Of a stretch of 64,000 nt of DNA, positions 1 to 10,060 are shown in pieces. The DNA comes from Liriodendron chinense. Taxonomy: Eukaryota; Streptophyta; Magnoliopsida; Magnoliales; Magnoliaceae. The first letter of the stretch is position 1, and every line of letters starts with the position of its first letter. Where the stretch lies: positions 248,001 through 312,000 of the forward strand of contig PVNU02000127.1 of assembly GCA_003013855.2 (NCBI GenBank). Direction: 5' to 3'. A model generated the notes under the pieces. It worked only from the letters and a program-made list of their open reading frames with translations. It was not told where the DNA came from and made no database searches. The translations under genes and the position numbers were made by a program.

Positions 1-1675
1 AGCTTCCTAAAGCTTTTGCAAGGTGGGTGATTCTATCCCTGCTGAAATTTTCAGATTATTAGAATTGCGTATTTTCTGCTTAACTATTTATTTATTATTT
101 ATGTTGATTTAATTATTGCTAAAATTCTTGTTTTGAATAAATTAAAATAGTAGTATTTATTTATTAACTAATTAAATTAATCTAAAGTCTAATATAAAAT
201 ATTTAATATTTTAAATTTTTTTTATCAAACATGATCTAGAAAGATTCACTTTCTACGATTTTATTTATGAAATTAAATTAAAAATTAATTTAAAAAAAAA
301 TTACATTTAGTTGAATTGAAAATTTTTAATTCATCTTTTATTTAATTCTTAAAACTTTTTAGAGTTATTACATGTTTATTTTATAAAATTCGTACGTCAT
401 GGACTATTTTGTAATTTTCTACATTTTCAGGGACTTCTATGTAATTTTCAGAAATTACAGGCACTATTTTGTACTTGTTTCAAAAATCCTGGACTATAAT
501 GTTAAACTTGTAATTCTAGCGTTATTTTATTTATTTATTCATTTCTAATCCCTAATTATTATAAAATTATATTTTCCTATTCTGTTTTAAAATTTAGAAA
601 AATTAAATAATAATAATAATAATAATAATAGTAATAAATTATATAAATTATTTATATATCTCGCTAAGTTTAATAATATTTGTTAATTATGCAATCTTGT
701 ATGAAAATTCGATTTATTAAATTATTTTATTGTTGATGATATGACATGCATCTCTATTAGTTATTGAATTGTGAAAAAAAAAAAGAAAGATCGAAAGGCT
801 TAAGCAAGTAGGGCGATTGTGTCCCTTGGGTGAGAGACCCTAAAGCCAGTAAGTAGGGCGATTGTGTCCCTTGGGTGGAAGACCTTAAAACAAGCAAGTA
901 GGGCGATCGTGACCCTTGGGTGAAAGACCCTAGAACCCATTGGATCCTTTGGAGTCTCCTTTGTGTACGGCGTATGAGTACAATTGTGTGCGCGGACATA
1001 CGTCAGATGTACAACTGGAGCAGTAGTCTGACCAGCTAACGTATGAATGGGTCCCTCACCTCTAGGTACCAGTGCGTAGGCGTTAATGCAACGTGACCAT
1101 CCACATGGGTACGGTGTTGTAAGAGATGATTTATATTTAATTGATTGTTTATTAAAAAAAATCATGAAATGTATGACATGCATGGCATATTTCCAATTTC
1201 AATACTGCATATTCCTTTGTTCTTTGTATCATAATTCAATTATCTATTTTATTTATCAATTCTTATATAATCTGCATATTTCAAAATTTGGATAAGAAAT
1301 GATCCCACTGGGCTATTATGCTCATACAATTACAACCATCTACAGGTGCAGAGCTGGAATATTACGAGCAAGTGGGCCTCTACTACTAATTTTTCCTTTT
1401 CAGCAATTTAAGTTTAATTCGAATTTAAATTTAGATATAGTTTAGTTTGTGTTTCAAATCCCAATGTAATAAAACTATTAAGAGAGTAAAGCGAGCGAAT
1501 ATTACATTCAGGAAAATTATTTTCGTAGTACTTTCATTTTAGATTGCTCTGAATATCTAGTGAATCTTGATGAAATTATGTTGATTGCAATTATTATCGA
1601 TCTATTAAAACTCACGAGCTCGGAATTCGGATCCTGAATAACCCTATTCGGGTACCCGGATTTTGGGGCGTGACA
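1..1675 (-). mobile_element. Partial Gypsy-type LTR, cut by window edge
   Basis: Read on the minus strand this starts TGTCACGCCCC at 1675 and runs off the window at base 1. It matches, by eye at roughly 95%, the first ~1.67 kb of the solo LTR at 22587-25175, in inverted orientation. TGTCACGCCC starts with TTACA ends are typical of chromovirus-type Gypsy LTRs in plants (family knowledge); no coding domain is visible to confirm this. About 0.9 kb of the LTR should lie left of the window, so whether it is a solo LTR or belongs to a whole element cannot be decided. It is inserted into the gag of the Copia element that starts at 1676. Confidence 0.8.
806..940. repeat. Three ~45-bp tandem units inside the LTR
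   Basis: Three successive copies of a unit containing AAGTAGGGCGATYGTG followed by CCCTTGGGTG and AGACC lie in this part of the LTR. The same triplet, on the opposite strand, occurs in the solo LTR at about 23325-23465. The tandem units therefore belong to the LTR family and predate both insertions. Confidence 0.75.
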
Positions 1676-1676
1676 T

Positions 1677-2594
1677 TTGGTGATTGCCGTGAGCAATTCT
1701 TCAGGATCTACGAAGTTGAAATTCGATGATGTGGCTGGTCTAATTCTAAGCGAAGAATCTAGAAGGAAGACATCAGGAACTTCAAGGGATTCAGGAAATG
1801 CTCTAAACGTTGAAGGAAGAGGAAGATCTTCAAACAAAGGTAGCAATAAACACGGGCGTTCTAAGTCGAGGAATAAATCAAAGGGACCGAAAGATAAGGA
1901 CGGGTGTTGGCATTGCGGGAAGAAGGGGCACATGAAGTGTGATTGCAGAGCGCTTAAGAAACAAGAAGGAAGCTCTCAAAGTGGGAAGGATTCAGTGAAT
2001 CTATCTGAGGAGAGTGACACAGAGGCGTTGATCTTGTCTCTTGATGCGCGTAATGAGTCTTGGGTTATAGACTCGGGTGCTTCGTTTCATGCCACTTCAT
2101 CAAAAGAAGTTCTTCGTAATTATGTCTCAGGTAACTTTGGAAGAGTCTACCTGGGTGATGATGAGCCATGCAGTATTGTTGGCAAGGGAGACGTTCATTT
2201 AAGTCAGAAAGACGGAACGGTCTTGAAGCTGAAGGATGTTAGACATGTACCAAGTTTGAGACGGAATCTGATCTCAGTGGGGCAGTTGGCCGATACTGGA
2301 TATGTGACGACATTCACGAGCGATGCATGGAAGGTCACAAAAGGTGCCTTGGTTATATCTCGAGGCAAGAAGGAAGGTACTTTATATGTGACTTCCGGAT
2401 CGTATAGTTCACTCGCAGTTGCATCAACTGGAATGAACGGGCAGTTATGGCATCAGAGGTTGGGACATATGAGTGAGAAGGAGATGAAAGTGCTATTGTC
2501 AAAGGGGAAGCTATCAGGGTTGAAGGCAATCGATCTGGAATTCTGCGAGGACTGCGTGTATGGCAAGCAGAAGAAAGTTAGCTTCAAGAAATAA
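1677..2594 (+). pseudogene. Copia A: gag C-terminus, protease, pre-integrase
   Basis: The open frame starts mid-gag at the LTR junction, so its first ATG is not a natural start. A CCHC zinc knuckle (C-X2-C-X4-H-X4-C) lies at about residues 78-91 after a Lys/Ser/Arg-rich stretch. The retroviral-type aspartic protease motif WVIDSGASFHAT follows at about residues 129-140. The GAG-pre-integrase region with WHQRLGHMS and the C-X2-C of the integrase zinc finger (FCEDCVYGK) ends the segment. A TAA at 2592-2594 interrupts the frame within integrase. The frame beyond the stop continues the same protein, so this is decay and not a natural end. Confidence 0.88.
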
Positions 2595-3860
2595 AGACGC
2601 GCTCCAAAGACGCATCTATTGGAGCTTGTACACACTGATGTGTGGGGACCGGCATAGGTATCATCTCTTGGTGGCTCATGTTATTTTGTTTCTTTTATTG
2701 ATGATGCCAGTAGAAAACTGTGGGTCTACTTCTTAAAACACAAATCAGATGTATTCGATGTATTTAAGAAGTGGAAGGTTATGGTAGAAAATGAGATCGG
2801 TAAAACTGTGAAGTGTCTCAGATTAGATAATGGGGGAGAATATTGTGATAAGAGGTTTGAGGAGTATTGTGCAGCAAATGGAATCAAACATCAGAAAACG
2901 ATTCCAGGGACATCGCAGCAGAACGGTGTGGCCGAGCGCATTAACAGGACCATCCTTGAGCGTGCTAGGAGCATGAGGCTACATGCAGGGTTGCCCAAGA
3001 CTTTTTGGGCAAATGCTGTGAATACTGCTGTATATCTCATCAATAGAAGTCCCTCAGCACCATTGGATGGTGGGCTACCAGAAGAAACGTGGACTGGGAA
3101 AGAAGTGAACCTTGCACATCTCAGAGTGTTTGGTTGCACTTCTTATGTTCGCATTGATGCAGAGCACAAAAACAAGCTGGATGCGAAGTCCAGAAGGTGT
3201 ACGTTTATAGGCTACAGGCAGAATAATTTTGGCTACCGATTTTGGGATGCAGAGAACCGGAAAATTATCAGAAGCAAGGATGTAGTCTTCAATGAAAAGG
3301 TGATGCATAAGGACAGTGTGCAGCAAAAGCAGAAAAAGACCGATGAGAAGGAATTCGTAGAGTTGGAAGAGTTACCGGATATAGGTGTTACAGTGCCACA
3401 GGATGAGCATGCACAGGAGCATGATGAGGCAGAGCCGCAGACACCGGTTGTGAGGAGGTCTACTCGGGAGAGGAGACCCAAGGTCCGATACTCACCCTCC
3501 TTACATTATCTACTGCTGACAGATAATAGTGAGCCAGAGTGTTTTGAAGAGGCGTTACAGTCAGATATGCGGGTTAAGTGGGAGCAAGCCATAGAAGATG
3601 AGATGGACTCTCTTGAGTCTAATCGTACGTGGGAGCTAGTCACTCTACCTAAGGGCAAGAAAGCTCTTCATAACAAATGGGTTTACAGACTGAAGAAGGA
3701 GCACGATGGTTCGAAACGGTACAAGGCTAGACTGGTTGTGAAGGGGTTCCAACAAAAGGCAGGTATCGATTTCACAGAGATATTTTCACCTGTGGTGAAG
3801 ATGTCTACGATTCGCATGGTCTTGAGCATAGTAGCTACAGAGGACTTACATCTAGAGTAG
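2595..3860 (+). pseudogene. Copia A: integrase core and reverse transcriptase N-part
   Basis: Same frame as the preceding segment. The first catalytic Asp is in HTDVWGP just before a TAG at 2655-2657. The second is in the LDNGGEY motif and the catalytic Glu follows the usual spacing (TSQQNGVAER). The stretch NRSPSAPLDG and the FGCTSYV block are the usual Copia integrase C-terminal landmarks. Reverse transcriptase starts with the conserved NKWVYRLKKE and KARLVVKGFQQ blocks. A TAG at 3858-3860 stands where Copia proteins usually have Gln before LDVKTAFLHGDL, consistent with a C-to-T change. Confidence 0.88.
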
Positions 3861-3913
3861 CTAGATGTTAAGACAGCCTTTCTTCATGGAGACCTTGAAG
3901 AAGAGATATATAG

Positions 3914-5080
3914 CATCAGCCGACAGGATACGTGGCACCAGGAAAGGAGAACAAGGTGTGTAGACTGAAGAAGAGTCTATATGATCTGAAGCAGGTCCCA
4001 AGGCACTGGGACAAGAAGTTCGACAGTTTCATGTCGGGAAACGGGTATAGGAGATGTCATGCAGACCACTGTTGTTACTTGAAGAAGTTTGATACGTCGT
4101 ATATCATTCTTCTTCTGTATGTTGATGATATGCTTGTGGCCGGATCAAGCATGAAGGACATCTCAGATCTCAAAAGACAACTGTCTAGAGAGTTTGCCAT
4201 GAAGGATTTAGGAGCTACAAAACAAATCCTAGGCATGAGGATAAAGCGTGACAGGAAAAACAAGAAGCTGGTTTTGTCACAGGCAGAGTACATAGCCAAG
4301 GTACTTGATCGACTCAGCATGGGAGGTGCTAAGCCGGTTAGCACTCCATTTGCCAACCACTTCAAGCTTTCTAAGGAGCAAGGAGTTAAGACGCAGGAGG
4401 AACGGGACTACATGGCTAAAGTCCTTTATGCGTCAGCCATAGGGAGCCTCATGTATGCTATGGTTAGCATGAGGCCAGACATTGCTCAAGCAGTGGGAGT
4501 TGTTAGCAGGTACATGAACAACCCCGGGAAGGAACATTGGGAAGCTGTGAAGTGGATCCTCAAATACCTGCCAGGTACTGTGGATGTAGGGCTATGTTAT
4601 GGAGGATCGAAAATTAAGCTACAAGGCTACGTCGACTCAGATTTGGCAGGGGATATCGACAGCAGAAGGAGCACTACAGGGTATGTCTTTACCCTGGGTA
4701 GTGCTGCGGTCAGTTGGATCTCTCAGTTACAGAAGATAGTATCCATCAGTACAACGGAAGCAGAATATGTTGCAGCTACAGAAGCGTGCAAGGAGATGGT
4801 GTGGATGCAAGGTTTTATGGAAGAGTTGGGGAAGAAGCAAGCAGATAGCAAGCTGTACAGTGACAGTCAGAGTGCAATACACTTGGCTAAGAATTCAGCC
4901 TTTCATTCAAGGACCAAGCATATTGACATCAGATATCACTTCATACGTTCGTTATTGGAAGATGGATCGATTGCTTTGGAGAAGATTCATACAAGTGAGA
5001 ATCCTGCAGATATGTTGACTAAGGCAGTCACACGAGAGAAGCTGAAGCTCTATTCAGCTGTGGTTGGTCTTCAGGCTTGA
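3914..5080 (+). pseudogene. Copia A: reverse transcriptase palm and RNase H
   Basis: After a one-base loss at about 3912 the protein continues in the next frame. The polymerase catalytic motif reads LLYVDDML, a YVDD variant of the common Copia YADD. RNase H follows: the DSDLAGD block, SISTTEAEYVAATEACKE, the DSQSAIHLAKN block and the HIDIRYHF end. The frame closes with TGA at 5078-5080, 71 bp before the LTR. The ATG at 3932 is internal and not a start. The segment is long and intact in itself, so decay of this copy is moderate. Confidence 0.88.
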
Positions 5081-5151
5081 AGACTGGGAGGTGGTGCACT
5101 CCGAATGTAGAAGATGAAGGATCAGGTGGTGATTGTCTCCAAGTGGGAGAT

Positions 5152-5757
5152 TGTTGAGTGTGGAGACAGAACTCCACTGAGTTTGGTCGGGCGCCCGGAC
5201 GGTCTGTGGACTGGGCGCCCGAAATTCAGGCCATTTGCTGTTAAGTCCGCTGGATTGTTTTGTGAACGTCCGGGCGCCCGACGGTCAAAGTGACCGGGCG
5301 CCCGATATTCATCAGTTTTATGTTTTGTTGTTGGATGGTTTTTGCATTGGCCGGGCGCCCGACCGGCCGCGAGCTTAATGTGCGGGTTTCCTATTTTATG
5401 TTTTAATTGTGGGGTTTACTATATAAAGGGGTGTAAACCGGGATTATACATGGGGATTATGGCTTCTATACGTCCAAGGTGAGAAAAAGGAGAGAAGATT
5501 AGCAAAAGGGCCATCTCTGTGCATGGGAGCATAGGAGAAGGTAAGTACATTGCTTGTAATTTCGTTTTTTCTTCATAGTGAAGTTTGCACCCGTGGTTTT
5601 TTACCCTTGTTGGGGTTTTTCCACGTAAATCTCTGTCTTATGGATTGTTGGTTTGTGCGATTCTTTTCTAGTTATTATTTTCTTCCTGTTTATCGTTTGT
5701 GGGTGAGACCGGAGATTGGATCTCGGTTCACCGGCGTTGTTGGCATGCTGTGCAACA
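5152..5757 (+). repeat. Copia A 3' LTR with five GGGCGCCCG palindromes
   Basis: 606 bp, starting TGTTGAG after the purine tract AAGTGGGAGAT and ending CAACA, so short inverted ends TGTTG/CAACA are present. A TATA-like CTATATAAAGGG lies at 5409-5420. Upstream of it the palindrome GGGCGCCCG occurs five times, at 5189, 5213, 5272, 5296 and 5353. The matching 5' LTR is outside the window, so the target duplication cannot be tested. Confidence 0.85.
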
Positions 5758-7880
5758 AAGAGAGGGGAGATGCACACTAGAGTTTTCAGATAAAGCTCTC
5801 CTTCTTCATTTTGCAAGGGTGAAAACCTCCGCATCATCTCTTCTCTATCATGCATCTCTATCGATCGTCTCCTGTAACTTGTGCCGTAACTGCAAACACC
5901 TGCAGGCAGCTTACTAGGTAAGTTTCTTCGATTTAAACTTGTCGCTACTGTTTTCTCCTTCATTTTGGAGTATTGCTTCCCGTTTTTTGGGAGATATAGG
6001 GGGATGGTTGTCCCATTCTGGAAGTGATTCTCATGGCTTTCTCCTTCCCTACTTGGAGGTTCGATAGAGGCATGTATTTCATAGTATGTCCTGATTTCGA
6101 CTTGCATGGGTGTCCCCTTTCGATATTAAGTTGTGGACTCTCTGTTGTTTGTTTCTTTCGTCTGGGTTAGGGGCATGCATGCCATTATTTGTCCTTATGT
6201 GGACATGCATGACTTTCCTTTTCTGAAAGACACTTGAATCGCTTTGTACTTCCAAATATGGAGGCTGAAAGGGGCACGCATATCATAATCTGACCCAATT
6301 TTCTATTGTAATGGGTTTTCCCCTACAATATTGACATGCATATCTTAATCAACCCCCATTTACACATGCATGGGTGTCCCCCCTTTCGACATGAATGGCT
6401 TTCCCTATTCGAGATCGACTTGCATAGCTTCCTCCTTTTGGATTTGGAACAAAGAAAAGGGCACGCATGACCTATAACTGCAGATCCTACTTTACTGTCA
6501 TGTAAATCATGTTTGCATGACCTATAACTGTAGATCTTACTTTAATGTCATGTAAATCATGTTCTTCGTTATGAACTAGCTCTTTTGGGAGTGATGGATC
6601 GTTGTAAATCAGTTTATCTGTCATGTGACAAGTCACTAGTATGTATATATCTAACACATGGCTGAAATTTTCATTTATTTGTTCTTATTATTGCATCATG
6701 GAGGCCAAATATCAACCAATAACATGATGCCTTTCTGCAATTGTAGGTCCCCTTTATTGAGGCCCAGGGATTTCTCTCATTCGAGTAGGTTGATGTCCGA
6801 AATATACTCTCGACGTTTCACAGTCTATGTAGAGAGATGACTACACTTCATGTTTTTGGATTGTGAAGTTTACTTTGGGTCGACAACTTAAAAGTTAACG
6901 CATATGTTGACCCGTTAGTCTCTCATAGTTTACTTAATTGATAATCTCCTTTCATATGTGACTTCGTATGCACATATCTCAGGAGAAGATACAAGTTTCT
7001 TCTGCTCGACTGATACATTGCAAGCATACTTATCTCAGGTAACCATGATTGATAGTATTTTTTCTCCTTTAGATAGTTAGGCAAGTCTGCACAACTCTCA
7101 GTGTGTTGATGGCTTTTTACTTTTGGGAATTGAAATTTGTGTTTAATTAACATTATATGAGGAGTGCAGTCGTAATATGTTATGGATGGTAGATTTTACA
7201 ATTCTTTTTTTTTTCGTATATATATTTGGTATTGTCAAATGCAATTTTCATGTATATATAGTGAATGTCTACAGTTCCACATAGGAAGGTGTTGGCCTTT
7301 CTCATCATATAGTCTAGAAATTTAGTGATGCGCATGGTAACTCTGTATGATTAAGATAAACTAGAATATTCTCTTCCATCTAATTTGATTATTAGCACTA
7401 ATTTTTCTTGCGCAGTTCAGAATGGAGAAATACTATGTTGATTCATAGGGCATGTTCCATGAATTTATTGTACATGGGAGGAGTGTGAGTAGCAGGTTAT
7501 TCGGTATAGTAGTAGCCATCACCAATCTTTCAAGATCTTCAAGGATACTTTGGATACGTGGAACAAAGTGAATAGCATAACCAATTGGGCATCTAGACAC
7601 CTGAGCAGACATATCCTATTACTATGATTGTTAGCCTTCTGTCGATCGAGGAGGATGGTGCAGACGCATATGATTATGCAACGCAATCTGGAGGGCATTC
7701 GACCAGTGCTCATAATACGGATGATCAGCTTCTGCCTCGTCACCGCGAATTAGGACAGAGTGACCTTCAAGCACTTTTTTGCTTGTTCATCGCCATTGTG
7801 GTCATGACATACATTTAAGCTGGTCTTCTTTCGCTTGGGCTAGTTGAGAAACGAAACTTGCTTTGAAATTTTGGTATTTT
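5758..7880 (+). other. Unidentified stretch with exon-like segments
   Basis: No homologue recognised. Several borders look like splice sites: donor CTACTAG|GTAAG near 5919, acceptor TTGTAG| at 6746, a 56-nt segment bounded by CTCAG| and |GTAACC at 6983-7038, and acceptor GCGCAG| at 7415. Open stretches include one after 6747 (SPLLRPRDFSHSS...) and one at 7597-7818 that ends in a 17-residue hydrophobic tail (LQALFCLFIAIVVMTYI), as in tail-anchored proteins. Between them frames do not join into one obvious protein. It could be the 3' part of a decayed gene, a non-coding transcript, or chance. The region also has many CATGCAT-type words and a local duplication at 6465-6564. Confidence 0.25.
6465..6564. 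repeat. 50-bp tandem duplication
   Basis: Units 6465-6514 and 6515-6564 both start GCATGACCTATAACTG and differ at only about four of 50 positions, so the duplication is fairly recent. Confidence 0.9.
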
Positions 7881-7921
7881 AGTTTTTTCTATGGGAGGGA
7901 ACTTTACAGTCCTCATGGCTT

Positions 7922-7924
<3 letters not shown>

Positions 7925-7969
<45 letters not shown>
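7925..7969. repeat. (TA)n microsatellite
   Basis: About 22 uninterrupted TA units just after the exon-like region; simple sequence repeat. Confidence 0.97.
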
Positions 7970-7971
<2 letters not shown>

Positions 7972-8019
7972 TGTTAATGTGACTAGCTGCCTCATTATTT
8001 CAAGGAAGAAAATGAATTG

Positions 8020-8400
8020 TTGGCTTGGGTGGGCCCCTCTATGGTGTTAATGTGAAATCTACCCAACCATCAGATGAGCCACCACATGATAGACCTATGG
8101 CCCGAAAATCAGCCACATCCCTGGTTCAAGTGGACCACATGATTGGAAATAGTGTACATAAAAGCTCACCCTCCAAATTGTTTCCCTTGGTGTGGCCCAG
8201 TTGAATTATGTGTGGGCCTGTTTTTTGGGTCTCAGGCCAATCTTTTGGTGTGGCATCTAATGGTTGGAGTGGATTTCACATGATCATCACAGTGGGCCGT
8301 GTAAAATTCAAGGGTGGACATCTCTCCCAACTATTTCCATTGGTATGGCCCACTTGAATGACAAATGAGTCTAACTTTTTTTTTTTTTTTTTTGTCGGAG
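8020..8400. repeat. Fold-back repeat (type B) and poly-T tract
   Basis: The left half (GTGGGCCCC, GTGAAATCTACCCAACCATC, TCAAGTGGACCACATGATTGG) is answered in inverted orientation by the right half (CTTGGTGTGGCCCAGTTGAAT, CTAATGGTTGGAGTGGATTTCACA, CAGTGGGCCGTG), so the unit can fold on itself. A 17-base or longer T run follows at about 8375-8391. No protein-coding content is seen. Confidence 0.6.
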
Positions 8401-8590
8401 TGAATCTCATGTATACACTCATGGTGGTCCCCTTAAAAAATGAAGGGTAAGCCTCTATACGGCTAATGTTAGTTCCAATAAAATCGTAACCTTCCCGAGA
8501 ATAATAGAGTGGATGAGGTTTCCCTCTATAGCACCCTATTGGAACTTTCCCTAATCGTGGGCCCCACTCTAATGTATGTGTTCTATATGA

Positions 8591-8736
8591 GCTCAGATTA
8601 GGACCTACGAGCTTGTGCAGAGCTCGGGACAGGCTTGATGTGTCACGTCTGTACGTTTGCTCTTCACCAATTCAGACGTGACACGTACCAACCTGTCCCA
8701 AGCTCTGCATAGGCTCTGGTAGTGCCTAATCCGAGC
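8591..8736. repeat. 146-bp hairpin element
   Basis: Starts GCTCAGATTAGG and ends CCTAATCCGAGC. The two arms of about 60 bases pair almost throughout, including TGCAGAGCTCGGGACAGG with its partner and GTGTCACGTCTG with CAGACGTGACAC, leaving a loop of about 20 bases. It is MITE-like in size. A related but more diverged unit lies at 31141-31405. No target duplication was identified. Confidence 0.75.
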
Positions 8737-8745
8737 TCGTTCTAT

Positions 8746-8975
8746 ATCCATTGGGTTCATCAGTTTTTTACAAACCATTTTAGTGTATGGTCCTAAAAAT
8801 GAAGCAGATCCAAATCTCAAGTGGACCACACCACAAGAAACAATAGACATTGAATGCCCACCATTCATAACTTTATGTGTTGTGGTCCATATAAGATTTA
8901 GATGTATGTACTTTTTGGTGCCATAACCTAAATTAAGTTGGAAAACTGATGGACACAGTGGATATGTAAAACACA
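8746..8975. repeat. Fold-back repeat (type A), short copy
   Basis: Left arm with CATTTTAGTGTATGGTCC and TCAAGTGGACCACACCAC; right arm with the inverted GTGTTGTGGTCCATATAAG and GTTGGAAAACTGATGGACACAG. This is the core of the family that recurs across the window. Confidence 0.6.
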
Positions 8976-9100
8976 CATGTCAAAGGTGTGCGGCATGGCT
9001 AAGGAAAGACCTAGTATGCTGTTAACCAGGTTACACCTAATCTGAACTCGGATTGTGTAGATTGGGTAGCATATAATCTTATTGGTACCATGTGCCAAAG

Positions 9101-9535
9101 TTCGGTGGCCCCCACCATGATCTATGTGTTATATCCACAACATCCATCCATTTTTTTAGATCAATTATGGGGAATAATAAAAAAATGTGCAGATCCAATG
9201 ATCAAGTGGACCACCCCACATAAAGCATTAAGGGCAATGACGCTGCTGTTGAAACGTTCCCAGAGCCCACTATGATCTTCATTTTCCATTTAGCTTGTTA
9301 ATAAGGTCTCGCAGACATGAATGAAGGGAAAACACAGATATCTGCTCGATCCAAAACTTCTGTTTCACCCAAAATATTTTCAACGGTAGGAGTTCAATCC
9401 CCACTGCCTTCTTTGGTGTGGTCCAATTGAACTTTGGATGTCCCTCATTTTTGGGCTCGTGCCCTAAACAGATATGGAAAAATAGATACGTGGTGTGGAT
9501 ATAGTACATACATCATTGTGGGGCCCACAGAATTT
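9101..9535. repeat. Fold-back repeat (type A)
   Basis: Left arm GTGGCCCCCACCATGATC, CCATCCATTTTTTTAGATCA and TCAAGTGGACCACCCCA is matched in inverted order by CTTTGGTGTGGTCCAATTGAA, ATGGAAAAATAGATACGTGG and CATCATTGTGGGGCCCAC. The centre holds the non-inverted family segment AAGGGAAAACACAGATATC. No coding capacity. Confidence 0.7.
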
Positions 9536-9689
9536 TGTCACATTGACATGGGATTCCGAGCTGCATTCCCAAACTTGCTGGGCACGAAAGAGGCTCCGTA
9601 ATCAGTTCTGGACTTCTGAGCATGACGAGAAGGATGCCCCTTTACTTTTCATGAGATCCACCATGAGGTGTGCTTGAGATCCACTCCGA

Positions 9690-10060
9690 CCATTAGATAT
9701 GTAACCTTATGTCATGCCCAGTGCTAAACAATCAGGTTGATCTATGATTTAAGTGGGCCATAACGATGGAGACAGTTGGAAGAGAGACTTCCACCGTTAT
9801 TTTTACATAGCCCACCATGATGAACATATGACATCCACTCCAACCATTAGATTCCACACCAAAATCTATGCCTGATGCCGAAAAATAGGCCCATACATGA
9901 TTCAAGTGGGCCACACCATGGGAAACAGTTTGAAGGGTGTGGTTTCTATGTACATTGTTTCCAATAGTGTAATTCATCTGATCCACAAATGGGGCTGATT
10001 TTTGGGCTGTAGGACTAAAATGTGGTTACACACTCGATGGTCGGGGTGGATTAAACATTA
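9690..10060. repeat. Fold-back repeats (type B), two overlapping
   Basis: Contains two direct copies of CCACTC(C)(A/G)ACCATTAGAT-type text and inverted arms around TCAAGTGGGCCACACCATGG and GTTTCTATGTACATTGTTTCC. The right end reads CGATGGTCGGGGTGGATTAAAC, the inverse of the left arm. Probably a nested or rearranged pair. Confidence 0.5.

Larger units (their letters stand above)
1676..5757 (+). mobile_element. Copia element A, 5' end cut off, decayed
   Basis: Ty1/Copia remnant with domain order gag zinc knuckle, protease, integrase, reverse transcriptase, RNase H, then polypurine tract (5141-5151) and 3' LTR (5152-5157 onward to 5757). Integrase before reverse transcriptase is the Copia order. 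The 5' LTR, primer site and most of gag are missing because a Gypsy-type LTR is inserted at 1675/1676. The coding part carries three in-frame stops (2592, 2655, 3858) and a one-base loss near 3912, so this copy cannot make a full polyprotein. The 3' LTR begins TGTTGAG and ends CAACA. Confidence 0.92.
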
